NCBI RefSeq assembly: GCF_001557215.1 | Contig: NZ_LSJM01000367.1 | Location: 1-26,743, forward strand | Reading direction: 5' to 3' | Length of the DNA stretch: 26,743 nt | Source: Sphingomonas sp. CCH9-E2 | GTDB taxonomy: Bacteria; Pseudomonadota; Alphaproteobacteria; Sphingomonadales; Sphingomonadaceae | In this document: in pieces, positions 16,569-22,747 of the stretch | Numbering within the stretch: position 1 is the first letter of the stretch | Layout: each line of letters starts with the position of its first letter | The notes under the pieces: generated by a model | Databases searched by the model: none | What the model saw: only the letters and a program-made list of their open reading frames with translations | Told to the model about the DNA's origin: nothing | Translations under genes and position numbers: made by a program

Positions 16569-17696
16569 ATGCTGACTTCGGTAATCGCACTGGCTGCAGC
16601 GCAGGCGGCCGCACCTACGGCAACCGACTATCGCAACCCGGACCATTGGTTGTGCCGTCCAGGTCGCGAGGATAGCTGCACCGTCAACCTCGACGCCACC
16701 GTCGTGGCGCCCGACGGATCGCGCACGATCGAGAAGTTCATCCCAGCAGCAAACCCGAAATTCGATTGCTTCTACGTCTATCCGACCGTCTCGACAGATC
16801 AGACCCCCAATAGCGACCTCAGCATCGACGCCGCCGAGCGCCGCGTCGCGATGATCCAGGCGGCGCGCTTCCGCAGCGTGTGTCGCGTCTACGCGCCGAT
16901 GTATCGTCAGGTCACGCTCAAGGCGCTGCAGGCGGTCATGGCCGGGCAGGTTTCGGGCGCCGACCCGGTGCTCGGCTATCGCGACGTCAAGGCCGCGTTC
17001 GACGACTATATGAAGCACGACAATCAGGGCCGCGGTGTCATCCTGATCGGGCACAGCCAGGGCGCGCGGATGCTCTCGCAACTGCTGGAGCGCGAATTCG
17101 ACGGCAAGCCAGCGGCGATGAAGCCCGTCATCTCGGCCATGCCGATCGGGTTCAACCTCGACGTCGCGGCCGGCCAGCGCACCGGCACGCTCAAGACGAT
17201 CCCGACCTGCGCCAGCGCGACCGACACCGGCTGCGTCGTGACCTATGTCAGCTTCCGCGCGACCGTCCCGCCGCCGGCCAAGTCGCGCTTCGCCCGTTCG
17301 ACCACCCCGGGGATGCAGGTCGCCTGCACCAACCCGGCGGCGCTCGGCGGAGGCAGCGCGCCGCTCAATGCCTATCTCCCGACCGGCTCGCTGCTCGGCA
17401 CCGCCTCCGCCTTCGCGTGGAGCAAAGACGGCCCGCCGGTGACGACCAACTTCGTCAAGCTGCCCGGCCTGATCTCCGGCGCGTGCGTGGTGAAGGATGG
17501 CGCGAGCTATTTCGAGGCGACGCTGAACGCCAATCCCGCCGACGCGCGCACGGACACCATTCCCGGCGACGTGATGGTTGGCCCGCAGCGGCTCGACGAC
17601 TGGGGCCTGCACCTGATCGACATGAATCTGGCGATGGGCGATCTGGTGAAGCTGGCGGAGACGCAATACGCCGCGTGGGCGAAGAAGCAGCGCTGA
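16569..17696 (+). CDS. DUF3089 alpha/beta-hydrolase, secreted lipase-like
   Basis: This 375-residue protein has a short N-terminal hydrophobic stretch (MLTSVIALAAAQAAA) that looks like a signal peptide, followed by YRNPDHWLCRPGREDSC, a conserved opening of DUF3089 proteins. FDCFYVYPTVSTD is the first core strand and loop, and GVILIGHSQGARML carries the nucleophile elbow with Ser163. Several cysteines (in LCRPGREDSC, CRVYAP, PTCASATDTGC) fit disulfides in the periplasm or outside the cell. The family is predicted to hydrolyse esters or lipids; the substrate is unknown. I chose ATG 16569 because GGGGAGAGGA precedes it; an upstream in-frame extension has no ribosome binding site. Confidence 0.85.
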   Translation: MLTSVIALAAAQAAAPTATDYRNPDHWLCRPGREDSCTVNLDATVVAPDGSRTIEKFIPAANPKFDCFYVYPTVSTDQTPNSDLSIDAAERRVAMIQAARFRSVCRVYAPMYRQVTLKALQAVMAGQVSGADPVLGYRDVKAAFDDYMKHDNQGRGVILIGHSQGARMLSQLLEREFDGKPAAMKPVISAMPIGFNLDVAAGQRTGTLKTIPTCASATDTGCVVTYVSFRATVPPPAKSRFARSTTPGMQVACTNPAALGGGSAPLNAYLPTGSLLGTASAFAWSKDGPPVTTNFVKLPGLISGACVVKDGASYFEATLNANPADARTDTIPGDVMVGPQRLDDWGLHLIDMNLAMGDLVKLAETQYAAWAKKQR

Positions 17697-17706
17697 GCTT
17701 CCTCGA

Positions 17707-17831
17707 TCCTCCCCCGCCAGGGAGAGGTGGCAGCGAAGCTGACGGAGAGGGAGGAAGCACGACGATTGAGAGGGTACAGCCGTCCTCCCCCTCCGTCGCC
17801 TACGGCGACACCTCCCCTTGGCGGGGGAGGA
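17707..17831. repeat. Inverted pair of dispersed palindromic repeats between converging genes
   Basis: Two copies of an about 49-bp element that begins TCCTCCCCCGCCA lie in opposite orientation at 17707-17755 and 17783-17831, separated by 27 bp. Together they can form one long imperfect stem. The first copy has several differences from the second in its middle part. A third copy begins at 26701. Placed between two converging genes, the pair probably also ends transcription from both sides. Confidence 0.8.
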
Positions 17832-17837
17832 TTAGTT

Positions 17838-19004
17838 TCATCGCCCGACCAGTGCCGCCAAATGCGCATAGAGCGCGTCGCGATTTGCCTCCCAGGTGAA
17901 CCCCGCCGCGCCCGCGCGCACGGCATCGGGCGGGGGCGGGGCGGCCAGTAACGCGCCGAACGCCTCGGCAAACGCCGCCGCAGTCCGCGCGACGATCCGC
18001 CCATGCTCCGGCGCAGCGACCAGTTCGCGCGCACCGCCAGCATCCGGGATCACCACCGGCGTCCCGCTCGCCAGCGCCTCGACCCAGGCATTGGCGAGTC
18101 CCTCCGAAGACGACGCAAGCGCCATCACGTCCGCCGCCGCCAGCAATCCCGGCAGCTCGCCATGCGCCACGCTGCCCAGCAGCCTCACCCGGTCGCCGAC
18201 GCCCAGCCGCGCGATCTGCGCCACCAGCTTCGGTCGCTCCGGCCCTTCGCCCGCGATCATCAGCCGCACGTCGGGCAGCGCCGCGACTGCGTCGATCACG
18301 ATCTCATGCCCCTTGCGCGGGATCAGCGCCCCGACGCTGGCGACCAGCGGCCCCTCGACGCCCAGCGCGGCCTTCGCCGCCGCCCGATCGCGCGGTGCGA
18401 AGCGATCGAGGTCGACCCCGGTGCGATGCACGCGGATCTTTGCGGCATCCATGCCCAGCGCGACCATGTCGTCGCGCATCGACCCCGCCACCGCGAGCAG
18501 CCCGTCCGCTTCCAGCCCGGCGCGCAGCACCTGTCCGGCTGTTCCCGGCGCGCGTCCCCAATGGTGAATATCCGCGCCCCGCGCCTTGATCGAAACCGGT
18601 ACGCCGAACGTGTGGCCCAACTCCACCGCCGCCACCCCATCGGGAAAGAAGAAGCTCGCATCGATCACATCGAACGCGAAATCGCGCCGGATCGCGCGCA
18701 GCAACGGCTTCAGCTGTGCCGCGAGCATCGCCGCATGAAACCGCCCGCCGGTGCCGGGCAGGTTCATAAAGCGCGGCCGCCACGTCTCCACGCCCTTCCA
18801 CGTCTCATGCCGGGGCAGGGCGGCAAGCGCGGCATAGCGCCCCATACGCGACAAGGGCCAAGGCGGCACGCCGACCGGTGCAACCAGCTTCAGTTCAACA
18901 TCGGGATGTGCCGCCAGCCCAAGCGTCTGCCGCTCGACGAACACGCCGAAATTCGGGCGGGTCGCGTCAGGAAATAACGACGAAAGGGTGAGCACGCGAA
19001 GCAT
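17838..19004 (-). CDS. Group 1 (GT4) glycosyltransferase
   Basis: This 388-residue GT-B-fold glycosyltransferase has an N-terminal acceptor domain with LTLSSLFPDATRPNFGVFVERQ and a C-terminal donor domain with VASVGALIPRKGHE (about 235-250). The family's EX7E motif is present as EGLANAWVE (around residues 301-309), followed by ALASGTPVVIPDAGGARELV. It transfers a sugar from a nucleotide donor, probably to a surface polysaccharide or lipid; the donor and acceptor cannot be read. The start ATG is at 19004. It is a lone gene here, not part of a visible polysaccharide cluster, converging on the hydrolase gene. Confidence 0.9.
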   Translation of the reverse strand: MLRVLTLSSLFPDATRPNFGVFVERQTLGLAAHPDVELKLVAPVGVPPWPLSRMGRYAALAALPRHETWKGVETWRPRFMNLPGTGGRFHAAMLAAQLKPLLRAIRRDFAFDVIDASFFFPDGVAAVELGHTFGVPVSIKARGADIHHWGRAPGTAGQVLRAGLEADGLLAVAGSMRDDMVALGMDAAKIRVHRTGVDLDRFAPRDRAAAKAALGVEGPLVASVGALIPRKGHEIVIDAVAALPDVRLMIAGEGPERPKLVAQIARLGVGDRVRLLGSVAHGELPGLLAAADVMALASSSEGLANAWVEALASGTPVVIPDAGGARELVAAPEHGRIVARTAAAFAEAFGALLAAPPPPDAVRAGAAGFTWEANRDALYAHLAALVGR

Positions 19005-19050
19005 TGCTCCGACGCACTACACCCTTCCGGTTAACGTTGCGAAACCGGGA

Positions 19051-19431
19051 TTAGCGGCAGCGCACTTCGCCGCGGTCGACCGATGCGCCGATCGCAGCAC
19101 CACCGGCTGCTCCGATGATCGTGCCCAGCGTCTTCGATCCGCCCGGCGCGATGATGTTCCCGAGCACGCCGCCGGCGATGCCGCCGACGATCAGACCCGC
19201 GCTGCCGTCGCTGCGGCGGCAATAATAGCGCCCGTCGCGCCCGACATAGATGTTGTCGTTGCGGCTCAGCCGCCGCTCTTCATAGCTGCCGTCGCGATAA
19301 TAGCGCGCGGCGTCCCATTCACCGCGGCTCGCATAGCCGGGGCGGTCATAGCCATATTGGCTGCACGCACCGGTCAGCGCCATCGCGCCTGCGCTCAGCG
19401 CGATCATGCCGCTGCGAAGTGAAAAGGTCAT
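19051..19431 (-). CDS. Glycine-zipper 2TM-domain envelope protein (copy 1)
   Basis: This 126-residue protein has an N-terminal export signal whose end, LTGACSQ, fits a lipoprotein site (Cys at about 23). A Tyr/Arg-rich middle part (EWDAARYYRDGSYEERR) follows, then DGRYYCRRSDG and a glycine-zipper stretch AGLIVGGIAGGVLGNIIAPGG plus TIIGAAGGAAIGASVDRG, ending in RCR. Glycine-zipper domains insert in or associate with membranes; this family includes outer-membrane lipoproteins of the SlyB/OsmB type. It is clearly related to the adjacent 19534-19851 gene, especially in the DGR-YCR-DG block and the Arg-Cys-Arg end. Confidence 0.8.
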   Translation of the reverse strand: MTFSLRSGMIALSAGAMALTGACSQYGYDRPGYASRGEWDAARYYRDGSYEERRLSRNDNIYVGRDGRYYCRRSDGSAGLIVGGIAGGVLGNIIAPGGSKTLGTIIGAAGGAAIGASVDRGEVRCR

Positions 19432-19474
19432 CGGGCATCTCCCTGTTCATGATGCCCCCCGCCGATGATGTGCC

Positions 19475-19508
19475 AACGAAACGGGGCGCGGAAATATCCC
19501 GCGCCCCG
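19475..19508 (-). terminator. Intrinsic terminator of the second glycine-zipper gene
   Basis: On the minus strand CGGGGCGCGG (19499-19508) pairs perfectly over 10 bp with 19482-19491 around a 7-nt loop and is followed by TTTCGTT. It lies 26 bp beyond the stop of the 19534-19851 gene and ahead of the start of copy 1, so the two paralogues are likely separate transcription units. Confidence 0.72.
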
Positions 19509-19533
19509 CACCATTTCTTCATTTGGATCGGTA

Positions 19534-19851
19534 TCAGCGGCAGCGCTTGCCGCTGCGCTCGATCTCGCGTCCAGCGACGGCGCCAGCGGCGGCACCCAGC
19601 AGCGTGCCGACCGTACGGTCGCCGCGCGTGTCGATCGTGCGGCCGACCAGCGCGCCTGCGACGCCGCCAATCACCAGACCGGTCGTACCATCCGGCTTGC
19701 GGCAATAACGGCGGCCATCACGGCCGTTCCACTCACGATAGCTGTAGCGCTTCTTCTTCGAATGCGCCTGCGCATCGCCCATGTTCGGCAGAACCACCGT
19801 GGCCGGAACGGCCAGCGAAGCGGCGCCCAGCGCCAGCATCAGGTTACGCAT
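19534..19851 (-). CDS. Glycine-zipper 2TM-domain envelope protein (copy 2)
   Basis: This 105-residue protein has a signal-like N-terminus (MRNLMLALGAASLAVPATVV) ending near GDAQAHS, so it is probably secreted rather than a lipoprotein. A basic Tyr-rich segment KKKRYSYREWNG, the block DGRRYCRKPDGTTG, the glycine zipper LVIGGVAGALVGRTI and LLGAAAGAVAGREIERSGKRCR follow. I chose ATG 19851, which is preceded by GGAGTGAG; the 24-residue extension upstream has no ribosome binding site or signal character. It is a tandem paralogue of the 19051-19431 gene. The pattern is typical of small sphingomonad envelope proteins; the function is unknown. Confidence 0.8.
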   Translation of the reverse strand: MRNLMLALGAASLAVPATVVLPNMGDAQAHSKKKRYSYREWNGRDGRRYCRKPDGTTGLVIGGVAGALVGRTIDTRGDRTVGTLLGAAAGAVAGREIERSGKRCR

Positions 19852-19959
19852 TTTACTCACTCCATCTTCCTGAACTCGCGGGTAAAAACGACGGCCGGTC
19901 GGGCGGGGTTTCATGAACGTCACATTTCGTGCAGTTCATCTGGCATGCAGGAATCGCGC

Positions 19960-20376
19960 ATGCACATCGAACGCCTTGGCCTGGCTCCTCATCCGGAAGG
20001 CGGCTGGTACAAGGAAACATGGCGTTCTCAACCACTTGACCCCGGCACACGGTCGCCGGGAACCGCGATCCTGTTCCTGCTCGAACAGGGGCAGAAGTCG
20101 CATTGGCACCGCGTCGATGCCGACGAACTGTGGCTGTGGCACGCCGGATCGCCGCTCGATCTGATGATCGCCGATGCGGCGGACGCCAATCCGGTGACGA
20201 TCGCGCTTGGCGGAGACGTGCTCGGCGGCTACCAGCCGCAGGCGCGCGTCCCGACGAATCGCTGGCAGGCGGCGGATGCGCATCGCGGCTGGGCGCTGGT
20301 CAGCTGCATCGTCGTCCCGGGCTTCGACTTTGCCGGGTTCGAACTCGCCCCGCCCGACTGGTCCCCGACCCGCTGA
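19960..20376 (+). CDS. DUF985-family cupin protein
   Basis: This is a 138-residue protein. It opens with LGLAPHPEGGWYKETWRS, the hallmark of the DUF985 cupins, then has TAILFLLEQGQKSHWHRVDADELWLWHAG (metal-binding-type His pair in SHWHRVDADE) and WQAADAHRGWALVSCIVVPGFDFAGFEL. It is a single beta-barrel of normal family length. Members are uncharacterised; some are annotated as sugar epimerase-like. I chose ATG 19960 because AGGA lies 7 nt before it; an ATG at 19945 is possible and would add five residues. It is transcribed toward the non-coding region that follows and shows no terminator of its own. Confidence 0.88.
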   Translation: MHIERLGLAPHPEGGWYKETWRSQPLDPGTRSPGTAILFLLEQGQKSHWHRVDADELWLWHAGSPLDLMIADAADANPVTIALGGDVLGGYQPQARVPTNRWQAADAHRGWALVSCIVVPGFDFAGFELAPPDWSPTR

Positions 20377-20385
20377 ATCGCTTCC

Positions 20386-20405
20386 CGTGATTCACGTTAT
20401 CCACA
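20386..20405. promoter_or_regulatory. Palindrome CGTGATTCACG joined to a consensus DnaA box
   Basis: An 11-bp palindrome CGTGA-T-TCACG (20386-20396) is followed without a gap by TTATCCACA (20397-20405), which matches the DnaA box consensus exactly. It sits just after the cupin stop and upstream of the structured region. A protein-binding site is plausible. A replication origin is not supported, as no box cluster or AT-rich unwinding region is seen. Confidence 0.35.
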
Positions 20406-20479
20406 GATCGTAACCGTCGATCGCCGCTTCGCCCGACTCGAAAACCGTGACAGCATCATGGGGCAGGCAGATGAGGCCG

Positions 20480-21156
20480 CGGCGGGAAACCAAAGCGAAA
20501 TCAGATGTTTGTCACGGCTCGACACGTGCAGGTGCCTTCGGGAAACCGCATGGATCGGGACGGGGACGCCACCCCGGGAAACCGCAGGGACGATGTTCGC
20601 ATCGGCCAGGCGTGAACGGAACGGACAGGCGTCCAATGGCACCTCCCGGCCTTGTGTCGGAGGTGACAGGCGGAAGGGCAGGGGCCGATGCTTTCGGGCA
20701 GCGGGCCGGACCGGAAGCCATGGACGCAAAGCCCGTCTTCGGACCGGGTGGAGCGGGTTGCAGCGGAGCGGCGGCGCCTTCGGGCAAGGCCAGGAAGAGG
20801 CAGCCACAGCCGCGACGGGACCAAAGCCTTCGGGCAAAGGAACCGGCGCGAGGTGATCGGATGAAACGACCCTTCGGGGATCGTATCGATCGATGACCGG
20901 ACCGTGATGCCGGATCGCCGCAAGGCGCGAAGGGATCGCAAGGACATCGAGGCGGGAACGCGGCTCTTCGGAACCGCCCCCGTCCCGGTGACCGGCCAAC
21001 GGACGCAACGCGACCGTTGGAACGCAGGGTTCCGCAGTCCCTTGCCGGAAGCGGAACACTGCCTGCCGCCGCCGCGGCGCGCCCGTCTCCCGGATGGGCA
21101 AGCGAGCGGATGGCGACACCGGAGGGCTGGCGGAGACGCCGGCCCTCTTTTGGTTT
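20480..21156 (+). ncRNA. Candidate large structured non-coding RNA
   Basis: This stretch has no credible protein gene but many hairpins that read on the plus strand. Perfect stems include 20591-20604 (5 bp, UUCG loop), 20640-20665 (7 bp), 20996-21020 (7 bp) and 21024-21062 (4 bp, one G-A mismatch, 7 bp). UUCG-capped hairpins include 20732-20748, 20776-20785, 20826-20835, 20867-20883 and 20960-20977. CTTCGG occurs six times and its complement CCGAAG not once, as expected for RNA made from this strand only. GGGAAACCGCA occurs twice (20540 and 20576) and GGGAAACC once more at 20484. The region ends in an intrinsic terminator with a GAGA loop. It lacks tmRNA, RNase P or SRP RNA landmarks. The 5' end is a guess. 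Long ORFs on either strand here have Arg/Pro/Gly-rich, low-complexity translations. Confidence 0.6.
21122..21156 (+). terminator. Strong intrinsic terminator at the end of the RNA candidate
   Basis: An 11-bp stem (21122-21132 with 21137-21147, one G-T wobble) closes a GAGA tetraloop and is followed directly by TTTTGGTTT. This is a textbook rho-independent terminator on the plus strand, 746 bp after the cupin stop and not at the end of any convincing ORF. Confidence 0.85.
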
Positions 21157-21177
21157 CGGGGAGCGCACGCCTTCTCC

Positions 21178-21198
21178 CTCTCCCCTTTAAGGGGAGAG
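21178..21198. repeat. Short GC-rich palindrome
   Basis: CTCTCCCC and GGGGAGAG form an 8-bp stem around TTTAA. It resembles short purine/pyrimidine palindromes scattered in sphingomonad intergenic DNA. No separate function is visible. Confidence 0.4.
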
Positions 21199-21221
21199 AG
21201 GGCAATGCCCCCACAACAACC

Positions 21222-21327
21222 GTCACCCCGGTCCCCGTGCCGGGGTCCACCCCGCCGCACATCCGGCGCTTCAGCCTCTTGCATCGCGCCCGCCCCCCGG
21301 TGGACCCCGGAACAAGTCCGCGGTGAC
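21222..21327. repeat. Inverted pair of REP-like palindromes (BIME-like)
   Basis: Two about 30-bp elements, at 21222-21251 and 21299-21327, share the ends GTCACC and GGTCCACC in opposite orientation. Each can fold on its CCCCGG/CCGGGG core. They are separated by 47 bp and lie between the RNA candidate and the permease gene, like REP pairs seen elsewhere in bacteria. Confidence 0.65.
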
Positions 21328-21375
21328 GACAAGCGGGCTGGACGCAGAACGGCCACGCGCTACGCCTCAATCCCG

Positions 21376-22119
21376 ATGTCCATCGACTCCCTCCACCTCG
21401 CGCTCGCCGCCTGCATGTTCCTCGGCGCGCTGCTCTATTCCACCGTCGGCCATGGCGGGGCGTCGTCCTATATCGCGCTGATGGCGCTGTTCAGCGTGCC
21501 GGTGGCGGTGATGCGGCCGACCGCGCTGGTCCTCAACCTGATCGTCGCGACGCTGGGATCGATGCGATACGCGCGCGCGGGGCTGTTCCGCTGGCGCACG
21601 CTGTGGCCGTTCCTGGTTGGCGCGATCCCCGCCGCGTTCGTCGGCGGCACGATCCATGTGCCCCCCGAACTCTACCGCCCGGCGATGGGCGCGGTGCTGC
21701 TCTTCTCGGCTGTCCGCATGCTGTGGCCGCGCGAGCTGAAGGCAGAGCGGGAGTGGCATGATCCGCCTTTATGGGTCGCGATCCTCGCCGGGATCGGGCT
21801 TGGCCTGCTCGCCGGGCTCACGGGGACCGGCGGCGGCATCTTCCTCTCGCCGCTCTTGTTGTTCCTCGCCTGGTCCGCCCCCAAGCCGGCATCGGGCGTC
21901 GTGGCGGTGTTCATCCTCGCCAACTCCGCCGCCGGCCTCGCCGGAAACCTCGCCTCGGTCGGCAGCCTGCCGCCCGAACTCCCGCTCTACGCGATCGCAG
22001 TGCTGGCGGGCGCCGTGGTCGGCACCACGCTCGGCATCAAGCTACCGCAAAAGTGGATCCTGCGCGCCCTCGGCCTCGTCCTGCTGGTCGCCAGCGCGAA
22101 GCTGTTCGGGGTGTATTGA
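21376..22119 (+). CDS. TSUP (TauE/SafE) family membrane permease
   Basis: This 247-residue protein has about seven to eight membrane helices. The paired TSUP motifs are visible in each half: YSTVGHGGASSYIALMALFSVP near the N-terminus and LLAGLTGTGGGIFLSPLLLFLAW in the middle. The latter is followed by PKPASGVVAVFILANSAAGLAGN. Family members move sulfite, sulfonates or other small organic anions; the substrate here is unknown. I chose ATG 21376, since upstream in-frame sequence is repeat-derived. The last 78 bp overlap the 3' end of the DUF805 gene on the other strand. Confidence 0.88.
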   Translation: MSIDSLHLALAACMFLGALLYSTVGHGGASSYIALMALFSVPVAVMRPTALVLNLIVATLGSMRYARAGLFRWRTLWPFLVGAIPAAFVGGTIHVPPELYRPAMGAVLLFSAVRMLWPRELKAEREWHDPPLWVAILAGIGLGLLAGLTGTGGGIFLSPLLLFLAWSAPKPASGVVAVFILANSAAGLAGNLASVGSLPPELPLYAIAVLAGAVVGTTLGIKLPQKWILRALGLVLLVASAKLFGVY

Positions 22120-22599
22120 ACTGCGCGGATCGGGGCCAAAGCGGTTGGCGCCTTCGGTGCCGGGGACCACGAGTATGAAAGCCAAGAAAAATAGGACGCC
22201 GCCGATCTGAAAGAGCAAGGCCCAAACGGGCAGGTCGGGTAACGTCGATCCTCCATTCAAAGGATCGAAGAACACAAACCGGGCGCTCGAATAGACGCCG
22301 AACGCCATGGTTGGCGGTAGCAACAGCGTCCACCATCCGCTGACGTTCGCGTCATGGAGCCGACGCGCGAAGAGGGCGAAGATCGGTAGCAGCAACAACA
22401 GCTGACCCGCCTGATCCACGATCCAGTCGGTTCGCGGTGACAGTTGATAAGGAATGTGCCGAATGATCGTTCCGACGAGCATCGCCGCGATCCAGTAATA
22501 GAAAAACTCGGAGCGCCGAGATCGACCCTTGAACGTCACGATCCCGGTTATGGCGCGCATTACGAGCGCCAGGCTATCATGAGTCGCTTGCTGTGCCAT
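22042..22599 (-). CDS. DUF805 membrane protein
   Basis: This 185-residue protein starts with a cytoplasmic helix and the family signature FKGRSRRSEFFYYWIAAMLVG (about 23-43). Further membrane helices follow, with FALFARRLHDANVSGWWTLL, the second DUF805 hallmark (RRLHD). VVPGTEGANRFGPDP, where most members end, is followed by an extra polar tail of about 25 residues. That tail is exactly the part antisense to the TSUP gene. The role is unknown; family members are small inner-membrane proteins. The start ATG is at 22599. Confidence 0.85.
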   Translation of the reverse strand: MAQQATHDSLALVMRAITGIVTFKGRSRRSEFFYYWIAAMLVGTIIRHIPYQLSPRTDWIVDQAGQLLLLLPIFALFARRLHDANVSGWWTLLLPPTMAFGVYSSARFVFFDPLNGGSTLPDLPVWALLFQIGGVLFFLAFILVVPGTEGANRFGPDPRSSIHPEQLRAGDQQDEAEGAQDPLLR

Positions 22600-22657
22600 C
22601 GGCGATCAGCCTAGCTGCACGGCCAATCATCTCAAGACAGCAAACGGCCTCCATCGT

Positions 22658-22680
22658 TGTCCCGGCCTTGAGCCGGGACA
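22658..22680. repeat. Perfect palindromic repeat TGTCCCGGC-CTTGA-GCCGGGACA
   Basis: A 9-bp perfect stem with a 5-nt loop lies in the gap between the DUF805 start and the dnaJ terminator. It resembles a widespread alphaproteobacterial intergenic palindrome. It may help end dnaJ transcription as a second hairpin. Confidence 0.6.
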
Positions 22681-22701
22681 GGGCTTCTTCTCAGTGTCAG
22701 C

Positions 22702-22732
22702 AAAAAGAGCCCAGCCCCGGGTTAGCCCGGGC
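22702..22732 (-). terminator. Probable terminator of the dnaK-dnaJ operon
   Basis: On the minus strand GCCCGGG-CTAA-CCCGGGGC folds into a GC-rich stem (22714-22732), followed after a few bases by TTTTT (22702-22706). It lies 16 bp beyond the dnaJ stop. The T-run is offset by about 7 nt from the stem, which weakens the call. Confidence 0.45.
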
Positions 22733-22747
22733 GACGGGGGAGGGCCG

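Noticed and set aside
20480..21156. Known RNA (tmRNA, RNase P RNA, SRP RNA, 6S RNA)
   Set aside because: No tag-peptide frame, no GAGGAAAGTCCG-type RNase P core, and wrong size for SRP or 6S RNA.
20377..21200. Chromosome or plasmid replication origin
   Set aside because: Only one consensus DnaA box is present, with no AT-rich unwinding region and no neighbouring origin-linked genes.
20397..21356. 319-residue ORF on the minus strand and several long ORFs in other frames across the cupin-TSUP gap
   Set aside because: The translations are Arg/Pro/Ser/Gly-rich without domains, have no ribosome binding sites, and several frames on both strands are open at once, as happens in GC-rich non-coding DNA. 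The structured-RNA reading explains the region better. A conserved synonymous pattern in relatives would reopen this.
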